A DNA stretch of 64,000 nt from Sphingomonas sp. BAUL-RG-20F-R05-02 (GTDB lineage Bacteria > Pseudomonadota > Alphaproteobacteria > Sphingomonadales > Sphingomonadaceae): the NCBI RefSeq assembly GCF_022662305.1, contig NZ_JAKNQH010000002.1:310001-374000 (forward strand), written 5' to 3'. Shown piece after piece: positions 29,717 through 37,703 of the stretch. The position numbers were made by a program, and so were the translations under genes. Each line of letters begins with the position of its first letter. Positions within the stretch are counted from its first letter, which is position 1. The notes under the pieces were generated by a model. It was given only the letters and a program-made list of their open reading frames with translations. It searched no databases and was not told the origin of the DNA.

Positions 29717-30382
29717 GTGACGCGAAAATGGTGGCGTTTGATACGAAATGTGGCGATCGGCGTGGTCGCGCTGATCGCCGGATATGTCGCCGCCGGGCTG
29801 ATCGGCGGTGCGATCCCCAGCAACGCCGGCTGGCGCGCGCCGGCAGACGGCATCCGCATCGCGGTGTCGAGCAACGGCGTGCACACCGGGCTGATCGTGC
29901 CGGTGGTCGCCGCAGGGGTGGACTGGCGTGGACTGCTGCGGCCCGAACACCTGCGCGATCCGCGCTACGCCGGCTATCCGGCGGTGGAGATCGGCTGGGG
30001 CGAGCGCGGCTTCTATCTGGAAACGCCGACCTGGGCGGACGTTCGGCCGGGCACGGTGTTCGCCGCCGCGATCGGCAGCGACCGGACGGTGATGCATGTC
30101 GACCACCTGCCCTTCCCCGCGCCGGATGCGCACAACCGCGTCATCATCTTGCGGCCCGAGGAATACCGCCGACTCGCGCAGTTCATCCGCGCGAGCTTCG
30201 GCCAGAGCGGCTGGCATCGCCCCGGCTACTTCACCGCCGACGCCTTCTACGACGGGCGCGGCCACTACAGTGCGATCCGCACCTGCAACACATGGACTGG
30301 CGATGCGTTAAGATATGCGGGTGTCCGCGTTGGTGCATGGACGCCGTTTGCGGCATCGGTCATGCAATGGTTCAAGATTTAG
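29717..30382 (+). CDS. TIGR02117/DUF2459 family membrane-anchored protein
   Basis: 221 residues. An N-terminal helix (VAIGVVALIAGYVAAGLIGGAI) anchors it. The family segments VAVSSNGVHTGLIVPV-like, EIGWGERGFYLETPTWADV and FYDGRGHYSAIRTCNTWTGDALR are all present. The conserved His and Cys-Asn-Thr-Trp suggest a cysteine-peptidase-like or amidase fold, which is my inference. The family is often found near storage-polymer or urease genes, not here. The stop codon lies inside a 15-bp tandem duplication and the following hydrolase gene overlaps its end. Confidence 0.8.
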   Translation: MTRKWWRLIRNVAIGVVALIAGYVAAGLIGGAIPSNAGWRAPADGIRIAVSSNGVHTGLIVPVVAAGVDWRGLLRPEHLRDPRYAGYPAVEIGWGERGFYLETPTWADVRPGTVFAAAIGSDRTVMHVDHLPFPAPDAHNRVIILRPEEYRRLAQFIRASFGQSGWHRPGYFTADAFYDGRGHYSAIRTCNTWTGDALRYAGVRVGAWTPFAASVMQWFKI

Positions 30383-31089
30383 CGGTTCAAGATCTAGCGG
30401 CGCTCCCGCCCCCCTCCCGGTTTCTGTACGCCACCGAAGTGCCGCGCGGGCTGTTCGGGCTGGCCGAACTGCTCGCTGCGCGCACCCGACTGAAGACGGC
30501 GCCGCGCGGTGACAGGCGGCCGGTGATGATCCTGCCCGGCCTCGTCAACACCGATCGTTCCAATGCGCTGCTGCAACGATTCCTGCGCACGCTCGGCTAC
30601 CGCGTGGACGGCTGGGGGCTGGGCCGCAACCTCGGCACGAAGGCGATCGGGCGCGAGGGCGAGGTGCTGATGGAGCGGATCGCCGCACTTCACACCGAGA
30701 CGGGCGCGCCGGTGACGCTGATCGGCGTTAGCCTGGGGGGTATCATGGCGCGGATCGCCGCCCACCGCGCCCCCGATCTGGTGCGCGAGGTGGTCACGAT
30801 CAGTTCGCCTTACGCCGGTTCCGCGCGGGCGACCAACGTGTGGCGGCAGTTCGAGTTTTTCACCGGCGACCGGCTCGACGACGAACATGTCGTCGCGCAG
30901 GCGGCGCTTGCCGCCACCCCGTTGCCGGTACCGGAAACCGCGATCTGGAGCCGCAGCGACGGGCTGGTCGCGGGCGAGATCTGCCACGCGCCCGGCTCAC
31001 GCTCGATCGAGGTGCGCAGCAGCCACCTCGGCGTGCAATGGCGCGCCGAAGTAATGCTGGCGGTGGCGGGCATACTCGCCGGGACGTAG
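30367..31089 (+). CDS. Alpha/beta-hydrolase (lipase/acyltransferase-like)
   Basis: 240 residues. Strand VMILPGLVNT precedes the nucleophile elbow GVSLGG (catalytic Ser), followed by VTISSPYAG and a C-terminal SSHLGV that holds the catalytic His. The pattern resembles triacylglycerol-lipase or PGAP1-like hydrolases. ATG at 30367 begins inside the TIGR02117 gene (16-base overlap). Residues 2-11 (VQDLAVQDLA) arise from a tandem duplication. Cytoplasmic by sequence; substrate unknown. Confidence 0.75.
   Translation: MVQDLAVQDLAALPPPSRFLYATEVPRGLFGLAELLAARTRLKTAPRGDRRPVMILPGLVNTDRSNALLQRFLRTLGYRVDGWGLGRNLGTKAIGREGEVLMERIAALHTETGAPVTLIGVSLGGIMARIAAHRAPDLVREVVTISSPYAGSARATNVWRQFEFFTGDRLDDEHVVAQAALAATPLPVPETAIWSRSDGLVAGEICHAPGSRSIEVRSSHLGVQWRAEVMLAVAGILAGT
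30370..30399 (+). repeat. 15-bp tandem duplication spanning a stop codon
   Basis: Two copies of gttcaagatytagcg lie back to back, differing at one base. In the TIGR02117 frame the duplication repeats FKI-stop; in the hydrolase frame it gives VQDLAVQDLA. It looks like a recent in-frame slippage event at a gene overlap. Confidence 0.8.
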
Positions 31090-31216
31090 CCGCCGCTCGC
31101 CTGCGAGATGACGCGCGCCGACACCGATATGCGTGAGAAGCTCGACGCAGCGGTGCTGCATAGCGTCTACGTGTTCACGCTGATGTGACCGGGGCGCGTC
31201 AACGGCCAGCCGTTCT

Positions 31217-31245
31217 CAGGCTGCGGGCGCTGCGCCCCCAGCCTG
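31217..31245 (-). terminator. Hairpin downstream of the small lipoprotein gene
   Basis: caggctg pairs with cagcctg around a GC-rich inner part (gggcg/cgccc), 9 bases beyond the lipoprotein stop. Likely end of the GDPD-lipoprotein transcript; no T run. The remainder of the 164-base convergent gap (31090-31253) has no supported gene. Confidence 0.45.
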
Positions 31246-31253
31246 ACAGCCGA

Positions 31254-31499
31254 TCAGCAATTCTGCCCGTGTTGGCGGCGGCATTCGTTGGCTTCGCGGC
31301 GGCGTTCGCGGCCCTCCTTCGCCTCCTGCTTGCGCATCTTGCGGCCGTAGTTGCGATCCGCTTCCGATTGGCTGGTGGTTGTCCAGTCGACCGCTTTGGA
31401 CGTGATCCGCACCGGCGCGGTTACGACATGCGCGACCGTGCTGACACAGCCGCCCGCCAGGAGAGGAACCAGAGACACACACACCAACAGCTTACGCAT
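31254..31499 (-). CDS. Small basic lipoprotein of unknown function
   Basis: 81 residues. Signal peptide with lipobox LLAGGC (MRKLLVCVSLVPLLAGGC), so the mature protein is lipid-anchored at Cys18. A short hydrophobic part (STVAHVVTAPVRI) is followed by a highly charged, Arg/Lys/Glu-rich tail (KMRKQEAKEGRERRREANE) that should be helical, with two late Cys. A TTG two codons upstream (31505) fits the ggag spacing slightly better. It begins 8 bases after the GDPD stop, so they share a transcript. Confidence 0.65.
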   Translation of the reverse strand: MRKLLVCVSLVPLLAGGCVSTVAHVVTAPVRITSKAVDWTTTSQSEADRNYGRKMRKQEAKEGRERRREANECRRQHGQNC

Positions 31500-31507
31500 G
31501 ACCAAAC

Positions 31508-32671
31508 TTACTCCCCGGCGGCGGCCCGTCGCGCCGATGCCCCGATATCGGGGAAGTCGGTGAAGAAGCCGTCGATGCCCAGTTTGATATAGTGCTGAAT
31601 TTCGTCGGAAAGACGGCCATGCGTGGCTGGCGTGGCGCCGGTGCGAAAGCTGGGGATCAGGAAATAATTCTCCGCACGGAACGTCCAGGGGTGCAGCCGC
31701 AAGCCTGCAGCGTGTGCGTCCGCCACCAGCGTGGAAGGCGAATCGTCACCGTGCTGGATCATGTCGAGGCCCGGGCCGATGCCATAGGCATAGGTTGCGA
31801 TCTGCTTCAGCCCGTCAGGTGTCGCCATCGCCGCATAAGAGGGCGCCGCCTTGTCAGCGGGACCGCCGCGCGCATCCATCAGCTGGATCAGGCGGATCCC
31901 GGTGAGCGTGTGGATATGCTTGAGGTTGTTCACTTCGAACGACTGGATGAACACCGGGTCGGTCGGCTTGCTCCATCCCGCCTTCTTCAACTGTGCGACC
32001 AGCTTGTCGTCCATCGGCAGCCCGATCGAGGCGAAATAGCTCGGATGCTTGGTTTCGGGATAGATGCCGATCCTGCGGTGCAATTCCTTCGTCCGCCGCT
32101 TGGCGAGCGCGATGATCTCGTCGAGCGTCGGCACCTGGAACTGGCCGTCATATTCGGCATTGCCGGGTCGAAGCTGCGGCAGGCGCTCCCTGGCCCGGAG
32201 CGTCTTCAGCTCGGCCAGCGTGAAATCCTCGGTGAACCAGCCGGTGTGGCTTTCGCCGTCGATGGTCTTGGTGGTTTTGCGGGCGGCGAACTCCGGGTGC
32301 ATGGCGACGTCGGTCGTGCCGGTGATGTCGTTCTCGTGCCGCGCGACGAACACGTCATCCTTGGTCAGCACCAGATCGGGCTCGATGAAATCGGCGCCCT
32401 GTTCGATCGCCAGTTCGTAGGAGGCGAGCGTGTGTTCGGGACGGTATCCGCTCGCACCACGGTGGCCGATTAGGATCAGCGGCGCGTTGGGATCGAGGCG
32501 CGGCACCGTCGCGGTCTGCGCGCGCGCCGTGACCGGCGCCAGCAGCAACGCGACCGCAGTCGCGACCATCCGCCACGAAAAGCGTGTCGTGCGCGGCGCG
32601 AGGCCGGAAACCATCATCATCACAGGCGTTGTCCCCATCAAGGCGGTGCGCTCCATGCGCGTCCGCGCCAT
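31508..32671 (-). CDS. glpQ: Exported glycerophosphodiester phosphodiesterase
   Basis: 387 residues. GDPD signature: ILIGHRGASGYRPEHT (catalytic His and Arg), then ADFIEPDLVLTKDDVFVARHE with metal-binding Glu and Asp and the second His. An insertion with VPTLDEIIALAK is typical of the periplasmic GlpQ type. A signal peptide (WRMVATAVALLLAPVTARAQ) is preceded by a long n-region; ATGs at codons 12, 18-20 and 35 are all possible starts and none has a good ribosome site. Cleaves deacylated phospholipids to glycerol-3-phosphate. No glycerol-phosphate transport genes nearby. Confidence 0.88.
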   Translation of the reverse strand: MARTRMERTALMGTTPVMMMVSGLAPRTTRFSWRMVATAVALLLAPVTARAQTATVPRLDPNAPLILIGHRGASGYRPEHTLASYELAIEQGADFIEPDLVLTKDDVFVARHENDITGTTDVAMHPEFAARKTTKTIDGESHTGWFTEDFTLAELKTLRARERLPQLRPGNAEYDGQFQVPTLDEIIALAKRRTKELHRRIGIYPETKHPSYFASIGLPMDDKLVAQLKKAGWSKPTDPVFIQSFEVNNLKHIHTLTGIRLIQLMDARGGPADKAAPSYAAMATPDGLKQIATYAYGIGPGLDMIQHGDDSPSTLVADAHAAGLRLHPWTFRAENYFLIPSFRTGATPATHGRLSDEIQHYIKLGIDGFFTDFPDIGASARRAAAGE

Positions 32672-32724
32672 GCAACAGGATCATGACAGCTTGAAGATCA
32701 ACGCGACCGCCAGCCGCCGGAGCC

Positions 32725-33651
32725 ATGCGCATGGCCGATAACGACTCCGTCCTCGCCGCCGCCACGCAGTGGAAAGGTGCGCCGATGGCGCTCGCAACCG
32801 TGGTCTCGACCTGGGGCTCGGCACCGCGCCCGCGCGGCAGCCACATGCTGGTTCACGCCGACGGCCGGTTCGAGGGGTCGGTGTCGGGGGGTTGCGTGGA
32901 AAGCGACATCCTCGCCACCGCCGCCGAGGTGATCGCCGGCGCACCGTTCGCGCTGAAGGAATATGGCGTGGCGGACGATGCCGCGTGGGAAGTCGGCTTG
33001 CCGTGCGGCGGGCAGATCGCGGTGATGGTGCAACCGGTCGGCGCCGAGGGGTTCGATCCCGAACTGTTCGACCGCATCGCCGAGGCGCGCGATGCCGGCG
33101 ATGCGCTCGCCGTGTCGACCGATCTCGACACCGGCCAGTCCAGCCTGCGCACGCTGGAGGGCGCGGCCTTCGTCAACCGCTACGATCCGCCGCGCCGGCT
33201 GCTGATCGTCGGCGCGGTGCAGATCGCGCAGGCGCTTGCCGGGCTCGCGCGCGAACTCGGCATTGCCGCCACCGTGATCGACCCGCGTGCGCGCTTCCTC
33301 ACCGCCGAACGCTTCCCCGGCGTGACACTGGACGACCGCTGGCCGGACGAGGCGATCGAGGCACTCGGCCCCGGCCCGTCGACCGCTGTGGTGACGCTCA
33401 GCCACGACACCAAGATCGACGACCCCGCGCTGACCGCCGCGCTCGCCCGACCGACCTGCTATGTCGGCGCGCTCGGCTCGCGGCGCAGCCACGCCGCCCG
33501 GCGCGAACGGCTGGCGGCGGCGGGCGTGGAGGCGGCCGACCTCGACCGGATCGACGGACCGGTCGGGCTTGACATCGGCGCGATCGGCCCGGCCGAGATC
33601 GCGCTGTCGATCGCCGCCGCGATGGTTGCCGCCTTCAATGACAGACGGTGA
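32725..33651 (+). CDS. XdhC family protein (molybdenum-hydroxylase maturation factor)
   Basis: 308 residues. N-terminal XdhC/CoxI part with VVSTWGSAPRPRGSHMLVH and GSVSGGCVESDI, and C-terminal NAD-fold part (RLLIVGAVQIAQALAGLA... YVGALGSRRSHAARR). XdhC proteins bind sulfurated molybdenum cofactor and deliver it to xanthine dehydrogenase-type enzymes. No such enzyme is in the window. Stop overlaps the next gene by 14 bases, and that gene encodes a cytidylyltransferase, so the pair should work on the same cofactor. Confidence 0.85.
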   Translation: MRMADNDSVLAAATQWKGAPMALATVVSTWGSAPRPRGSHMLVHADGRFEGSVSGGCVESDILATAAEVIAGAPFALKEYGVADDAAWEVGLPCGGQIAVMVQPVGAEGFDPELFDRIAEARDAGDALAVSTDLDTGQSSLRTLEGAAFVNRYDPPRRLLIVGAVQIAQALAGLARELGIAATVIDPRARFLTAERFPGVTLDDRWPDEAIEALGPGPSTAVVTLSHDTKIDDPALTAALARPTCYVGALGSRRSHAARRERLAAAGVEAADLDRIDGPVGLDIGAIGPAEIALSIAAAMVAAFNDRR

Positions 33652-34231
33652 CCGGCTGACGCCAGAGCGCACCGCGCTGGTGCTGCTCGCCGCCGGCCGC
33701 TCGTCGCGGTTCGGGGCGGCCGACAAGCTTGCCGCCGACCTGTTCGGTCGGCCGCTCGGGCTACACGTTGCCACCACGCTGGCGCCCCTGCCCTTTGCCG
33801 CACGCATAGCCGTGTGCGGCGGTACCGCACTGGACTATGCGGCGCACGGCTTCGAAATGCTGTTCAACGCACGCGCGGCTGAGGGCGCATCTACCTCGGT
33901 CGCGCTCGGCGTCGCGGCGGCGCGATCGCACGGTTGCGATGCGGTGCTGATCGCACTCGCCGACATGCCGTGCGTGACGACCGCGCATATTCAACGGTTG
34001 TTCGACGCGAGCGATAACGCGAACATGGTCGTCGCGTCGAGTGATGGCGTGCGACCGTCCCCGCCCGCTCTGTTCAGCGCAGCCCATTTCGACACGCTTG
34101 CGAGCCTGAGCGGCGACCAGGGCGCGCGCGACCTGATCCGCGCCGGTCGGCACATCGTAACGCGTGCCGACGAGCTCATCGATATCGATACCGAGGCGGA
34201 CCTTGCCGCCCTGCATCACAAAACCCGCTAG
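33638..34231 (+). CDS. MobA-like nucleotidyltransferase (molybdenum cofactor cytidylyltransferase type)
   Basis: 197 residues. The glycosyltransferase-A-like nucleotide-binding loop is LLAAGRSSRFGAADKL, with ALADMPCVTTAHI at the metal site. The closest assigned family is MocA, which makes the cytosine-dinucleotide form of molybdopterin for xanthine-dehydrogenase-family enzymes. It overlaps the XdhC gene by 14 bases. That fits maturation of a CO/xanthine/aldehyde oxidase encoded elsewhere. Weak sequence support at the C-terminus. Confidence 0.75.
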   Translation: MTDGDRLTPERTALVLLAAGRSSRFGAADKLAADLFGRPLGLHVATTLAPLPFAARIAVCGGTALDYAAHGFEMLFNARAAEGASTSVALGVAAARSHGCDAVLIALADMPCVTTAHIQRLFDASDNANMVVASSDGVRPSPPALFSAAHFDTLASLSGDQGARDLIRAGRHIVTRADELIDIDTEADLAALHHKTR

Positions 34232-34242
34232 GAGGACGAACC

Positions 34243-35214
34243 ATGGCCCGTACCGCATATATCGAGCGCACCGGCGGCCCCGAGGTGATCCAGTGGCGCG
34301 ACGTCACGCTGGCAGAACCCGCTGCCGGCGAGGTGCGGATGCGCAACACCGCGGTCGGGCTGAACTTCATCGACACCTATCATCGCGGCGGGCTGTACCC
34401 GATCGACATGCCGAGCGGCCTTGGCACCGAGGCGGCGGGCGTCATCGAGGCAGTCGGTGCGGACGTGACGGATTTCGCACCCGGCGACCGCGTCGCCACC
34501 TTCGGCCCGACGCGCGGCGCCTATGCCACCGCCCGCAACCTGCCGGCGCGCGATCTGTTCAAGCTGCCGACGCACATCGACGACCGCACCGCCGCCGCGC
34601 TGATGCTGAAAGGTGCCACCACCGAGTTCCTCGTCGAACGCTGCGCACGGGTTCAGGCCGGCCAGACGGTGTTGGTCCATGCCGGCGCCGGCGGGGTCGG
34701 GCAGTTGCTGTGCGGCTGGTTGAAGGCGATCGGCGCGACCGTGATCGCCACGGTCGGCACGCAGGAGAAAGTCGCCACTGCCAAGGCCGCCGGCGCCGAC
34801 CACGTCATCCGCTACCGCGAGGTCGATACCGCCGAGGCGGTGCGCGCGATTGTGCCGGACGGGGTGGCGGTGACGTTCGATGGCGTCGGCAAGGCGACGT
34901 GGCCGGCATCTTTGGCGGCAACGACGCGGCGCGGGCTGGTGGTCAGCTACGGCAACGCGAGCGGCGCGGTGGACGGGGTCAACCTCGGCCTGCTCGCGCG
35001 CAGCGGTTCGCTGTTCGTCACGCGCCCAACCCTGTTCGACTACTACGTGACGCCCGAGGAACGCCGCGCCGGCATCGCGCGCGTGTTTGAGATGCTGTCG
35101 CGAGGCGCGATCGCCGCCACCATAGGCCAGACCTTCGCGCTGGAGAACGTCGCCGACGCGCACCGTGCGCTGGAGGCCGGCAAGACGCAGGGATCGACCG
35201 TGCTGCTGCCGTGA
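34243..35214 (+). CDS. Quinone oxidoreductase (zeta-crystallin type)
   Basis: 323 residues. GroES-like N-terminal domain (VGLNFIDTYHRGGLYP) and Rossmann domain with VLVHAGAGGVGQLLC. It lacks the zinc ligands of alcohol dehydrogenases, as in the NADPH:quinone reductase (QorA) family. Reduces quinones by one electron or related enones. A strong ribosome site (aggagga) precedes the ATG. It follows the MobA-like gene by 11 bases and may share the transcript. Confidence 0.88.
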   Translation: MARTAYIERTGGPEVIQWRDVTLAEPAAGEVRMRNTAVGLNFIDTYHRGGLYPIDMPSGLGTEAAGVIEAVGADVTDFAPGDRVATFGPTRGAYATARNLPARDLFKLPTHIDDRTAAALMLKGATTEFLVERCARVQAGQTVLVHAGAGGVGQLLCGWLKAIGATVIATVGTQEKVATAKAAGADHVIRYREVDTAEAVRAIVPDGVAVTFDGVGKATWPASLAATTRRGLVVSYGNASGAVDGVNLGLLARSGSLFVTRPTLFDYYVTPEERRAGIARVFEMLSRGAIAATIGQTFALENVADAHRALEAGKTQGSTVLLP

Positions 35215-35240
35215 GGATGGTGGCCGGAGTCGAATGCGCA

Positions 35241-35270
35241 TAAAAAAGGGCCCGGCAACACGCCGGACCC
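35241..35270 (-). terminator. Intrinsic terminator with T tract
   Basis: On the minus strand gggtccggcg and gccgggccc form a stem with a short loop, directly followed by tttttta. It ends the transcript of the Asn/Met-rich lipoprotein gene and/or the candidate sRNA. It is convergent with the quinone reductase gene. Confidence 0.85.
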
Positions 35271-35322
35271 TGAGGTTCTGTCCAGGGAGCACCCGGAACG
35301 ACTCATCCCGTCGCAACGGGCA
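35241..35322 (-). ncRNA. Candidate small RNA with its own terminator
   Basis: On the minus strand a short region with hairpins (cccgttgcgacggg, then a longer stem around gctccctggacag) ends in a strong GC-rich stem followed by six T. Possible promoter elements are TTGACG (35330-35325) and tatatt just upstream. A ctccc stretch near 35285 is exposed and could pair with ribosome-binding sites, as in several alphaproteobacterial sRNAs. It could instead be the 3' end of the lipoprotein mRNA. Boundaries are approximate and no known Rfam family was recognised. Confidence 0.4.
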
Positions 35323-35339
35323 TACGTCAATATAGCGCT

Positions 35340-35372
35340 GTGGCCGGTGCGGCGAAAGGCCGCGCCGGCCAC
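35340..35372 (-). terminator. 14-bp perfect-like hairpin right after the lipoprotein stop
   Basis: gtggccggtgcggc pairs with gccgcgccggccac (one G-U pair) around a gaaa-type loop, 6 bases past the stop codon of the Asn/Met-rich lipoprotein. Without a T run it may be a 3'-end stabiliser or partial terminator separating that gene from the candidate sRNA. Confidence 0.55.
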
Positions 35373-35378
35373 AAACGA

Positions 35379-35597
35379 TTACATCGCGTTCGACATCGTC
35401 GCGTTGGAATCCATCGCGTTGGAGCCCATCATGTTCGAATCCATCATGTTCGAATCGTCGACAGTGGTCATGTTCGAATCTTCAACGACGGTGTCGTTGG
35501 TGACCATGGTGTCGTTGGTGGTGTCGGCCTTCGGCGAGCAAGCAGCTGCGCCCAGAACAGCGACGGCGATCAGCGACATCGTGACGAACTTCTTCAT
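35379..35597 (-). CDS. Low-complexity Asn/Met/Asp-rich small lipoprotein
   Basis: 72 residues. Signal peptide with lipobox (MKKFVTMSLIAVAVLGAAAC), so the protein is lipid-anchored at Cys20. The rest, about 50 residues, is made almost only of Asn, Met, Asp, Ser, Thr and Val in repeating SNMM/DSNAM units. Start at 35597 has ggag 8 bases upstream; a frame start 5 codons earlier is weaker. The Met-rich repeats might bind a soft metal such as copper, which is a guess. Stands alone. Confidence 0.7.
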   Translation of the reverse strand: MKKFVTMSLIAVAVLGAAACSPKADTTNDTMVTNDTVVEDSNMTTVDDSNMMDSNMMGSNAMDSNATMSNAM

Positions 35598-35838
35598 GGA
35601 CGTTTCTCCCATCGTTGGCAGGCCTTTGCCTGGGCAACTGTATTGCTACCCCCCGGCCCTGAATGTCCGAGGGTCTTATGCGGCCAAGGAAACACGATTG
35701 GTAGGGGAAATCGCAACCTGTGTACGGCAGTGTCGAAGCGATTCGCCAACACTTCGTCGCAAATCTTTCGGACCTCGCCCCTTTTTGGCCGAGTCGCGAC
35801 GGTACCGCTCGTGCGCGGCGGACCGTGAAACGTCCGGT

Positions 35839-37623
35839 TCAGCCGCGATACAGCCCGTCGAGCCGCTCGCCGTATACGTCGCGCAGGACGTGCCGGCGGA
35901 TCTTGAGCGAGGGGGTTAGCTGCTCGTTCTCGATGCTGAACGGCGCCTCGGCCAGTACGTAGCGGCGAATTCGCTCGGTCACTGACAGGTCGCGGTTCAC
36001 CCGCTCGACCGCCTGGCCGATGATCGTGCGATATTCGCTGTTCTCGGCCAGCCGGGTAAAATTGCACGGGTCGCCGTTCATCGCGCACCATTGCTGCGTC
36101 CACTCCGGGTCCGGCACCAGCAGCGCGACCATATAGGGCTTGCGGTCGCCGTAGATCATCGCCTGCGCGATCTCGGGCTGGAGCGTCAGCATCCCCTCGA
36201 CCTTTTGCGGGGCGACGTTCTCGCCTTTGTCGTTGACGATGATGTCCTTTTTGCGATCGGTGATCTTGATGCGCCCGCGTTCGTCGATCAGGCCGATATC
36301 GCCGGTATGCAGCCAGCCATCCTGCAACACGCGCGCGCTTTCCTCCGGGTTGCGCCAGTAGCCGTGCATGACGAGTTCGCCGCGCACCAGGATCTCGCCG
36401 TCCTCCGCGATCCGCACCTCGGTCGCGTCGAGCGGCGGACCGACCGTGTCCATCTTCAGCCCCGCCGCCGGGCGGTTGCACGACACCACCGGCCCGGATT
36501 CGGTCTGCCCATAGCCTTGCAGGAAGGCGATGCCGAGCGACTGGAAGAACACGCCGACTTCGGGCGTGAGCGGCGCGCCGCCCGATACCATCGCCTTGAT
36601 CCGCCCACCGAAGCGTTGCGCGACCTTGGGCCGGAGCGTGGCGTTGAGCAGCAGGTCCATCGGCTTGTCGAGCACTGTCGATGTACCCCGATACCGTTTT
36701 GTGCCGAGCGCCTGTGCCTTGTCGAGCAGCCACGGTGCGATGCCGCCCTTCTTCTCGACATCCTTGGTGATGCGCGCGCGCAGCACCTCGAACAGGCGCG
36801 GCACCACCACCATGATGGTCGGGCGCACCTCGGCAATGTTGGCGGCGAGCTTTTCGATGCCTTCCGCATAATAAATCTGCCCGCCGAGACCGATCGGGAG
36901 ATGCTGGCCGGCGGTATGTTCATAGGCATGGCTGAGCGGCAGGAACGACAGGAACACCTCGTCGCCCCAGCTGAAATCCTCGGCGATGATCGCGGAGGTG
37001 CCCGCGACGTTGTGCAGGATCGCGCCGTGGTGCTGCATCACCCCGCGCGGCGCGCCGCCGGTTCCGCTGGTGTAGATGATGCACGCGGTGTCGGCACGGG
37101 TCGCGCTCGCCACGATCGTTTCGGGCGCGCTGGCATGATCGCGGATCAGCTCGCCCCAGCGGTGGAAGGCGAGCGCGCCGGTTTGGCCGGGGCGCACCTC
37201 CTCCATGGAGATTACCGTGCGCATCGTGCTGGATCGGATCACCGCCGGCAGCAGGGCCTTGGCGAGCTTGGCGCCCGACACGATCACCGCGCTCGCACCC
37301 GAGTTTTCGATGATGTGCGCGTGATCGCGTTCGGTATTGGTGGTGTAGGTCGGCACGGTGATGCAGCCGGCCGCCATGATGGCGAGATCGCTGATGCACC
37401 ATTCGGGGCGGTTTTCCGCGACCAGCATCACGCGGTCACCCGGCTTCAGCCCGATCCCTTTAAGCGCGGCGGCAAGGCTGGCGACCTGCTCCGCCGCCTC
37501 GCGCCAGGAGATCGCTATCCAGCCGCCATCGCGCTTGTACCACAGAAACGGCGCGTCCGACTTTTCCGATACTCGCGCGAGGAACATCGCCACGAGATTC
37601 GGAAAATGTTCGAGCTTGCGCAT
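35839..37623 (-). CDS. AMP-dependent synthetase/ligase (long-chain acyl-CoA synthetase type)
   Basis: 594 residues. ANL-superfamily motifs: IIYTSGTGGAPRGV (P-loop), GYGQTESGPVVSCN (A5), GWLHTGDIGLIDERGRIKITDRKKD (A7-A8), and a C-terminal Lys in LTPSLKIRR. The large insert and N-terminal helix resemble FadD15-like long-chain acyl-CoA ligases. Start at 37623 (MRKLEHFPNLV) has ggag before it; an open frame 27 codons longer is less likely. 80 bases downstream of the ggt stop, so the two may be co-transcribed. Confidence 0.88.
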   Translation of the reverse strand: MRKLEHFPNLVAMFLARVSEKSDAPFLWYKRDGGWIAISWREAAEQVASLAAALKGIGLKPGDRVMLVAENRPEWCISDLAIMAAGCITVPTYTTNTERDHAHIIENSGASAVIVSGAKLAKALLPAVIRSSTMRTVISMEEVRPGQTGALAFHRWGELIRDHASAPETIVASATRADTACIIYTSGTGGAPRGVMQHHGAILHNVAGTSAIIAEDFSWGDEVFLSFLPLSHAYEHTAGQHLPIGLGGQIYYAEGIEKLAANIAEVRPTIMVVVPRLFEVLRARITKDVEKKGGIAPWLLDKAQALGTKRYRGTSTVLDKPMDLLLNATLRPKVAQRFGGRIKAMVSGGAPLTPEVGVFFQSLGIAFLQGYGQTESGPVVSCNRPAAGLKMDTVGPPLDATEVRIAEDGEILVRGELVMHGYWRNPEESARVLQDGWLHTGDIGLIDERGRIKITDRKKDIIVNDKGENVAPQKVEGMLTLQPEIAQAMIYGDRKPYMVALLVPDPEWTQQWCAMNGDPCNFTRLAENSEYRTIIGQAVERVNRDLSVTERIRRYVLAEAPFSIENEQLTPSLKIRRHVLRDVYGERLDGLYRG

Positions 37624-37703
37624 CCCTGCTCCCCCGCGACCGCTTGATCGGGCCGCTTTTATACCTACCCCTGTCGCGCCGGGACGTTCCGTCCCCAGCA
37701 TCA

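Noticed and set aside
31108-31188. 26-codon ORF MTRADTDMREKLDAAVLHSV in the gap after the hydrolase
   Set aside because: Short, without convincing ribosome site or recognised family; it could be a gene remnant but cannot be supported.
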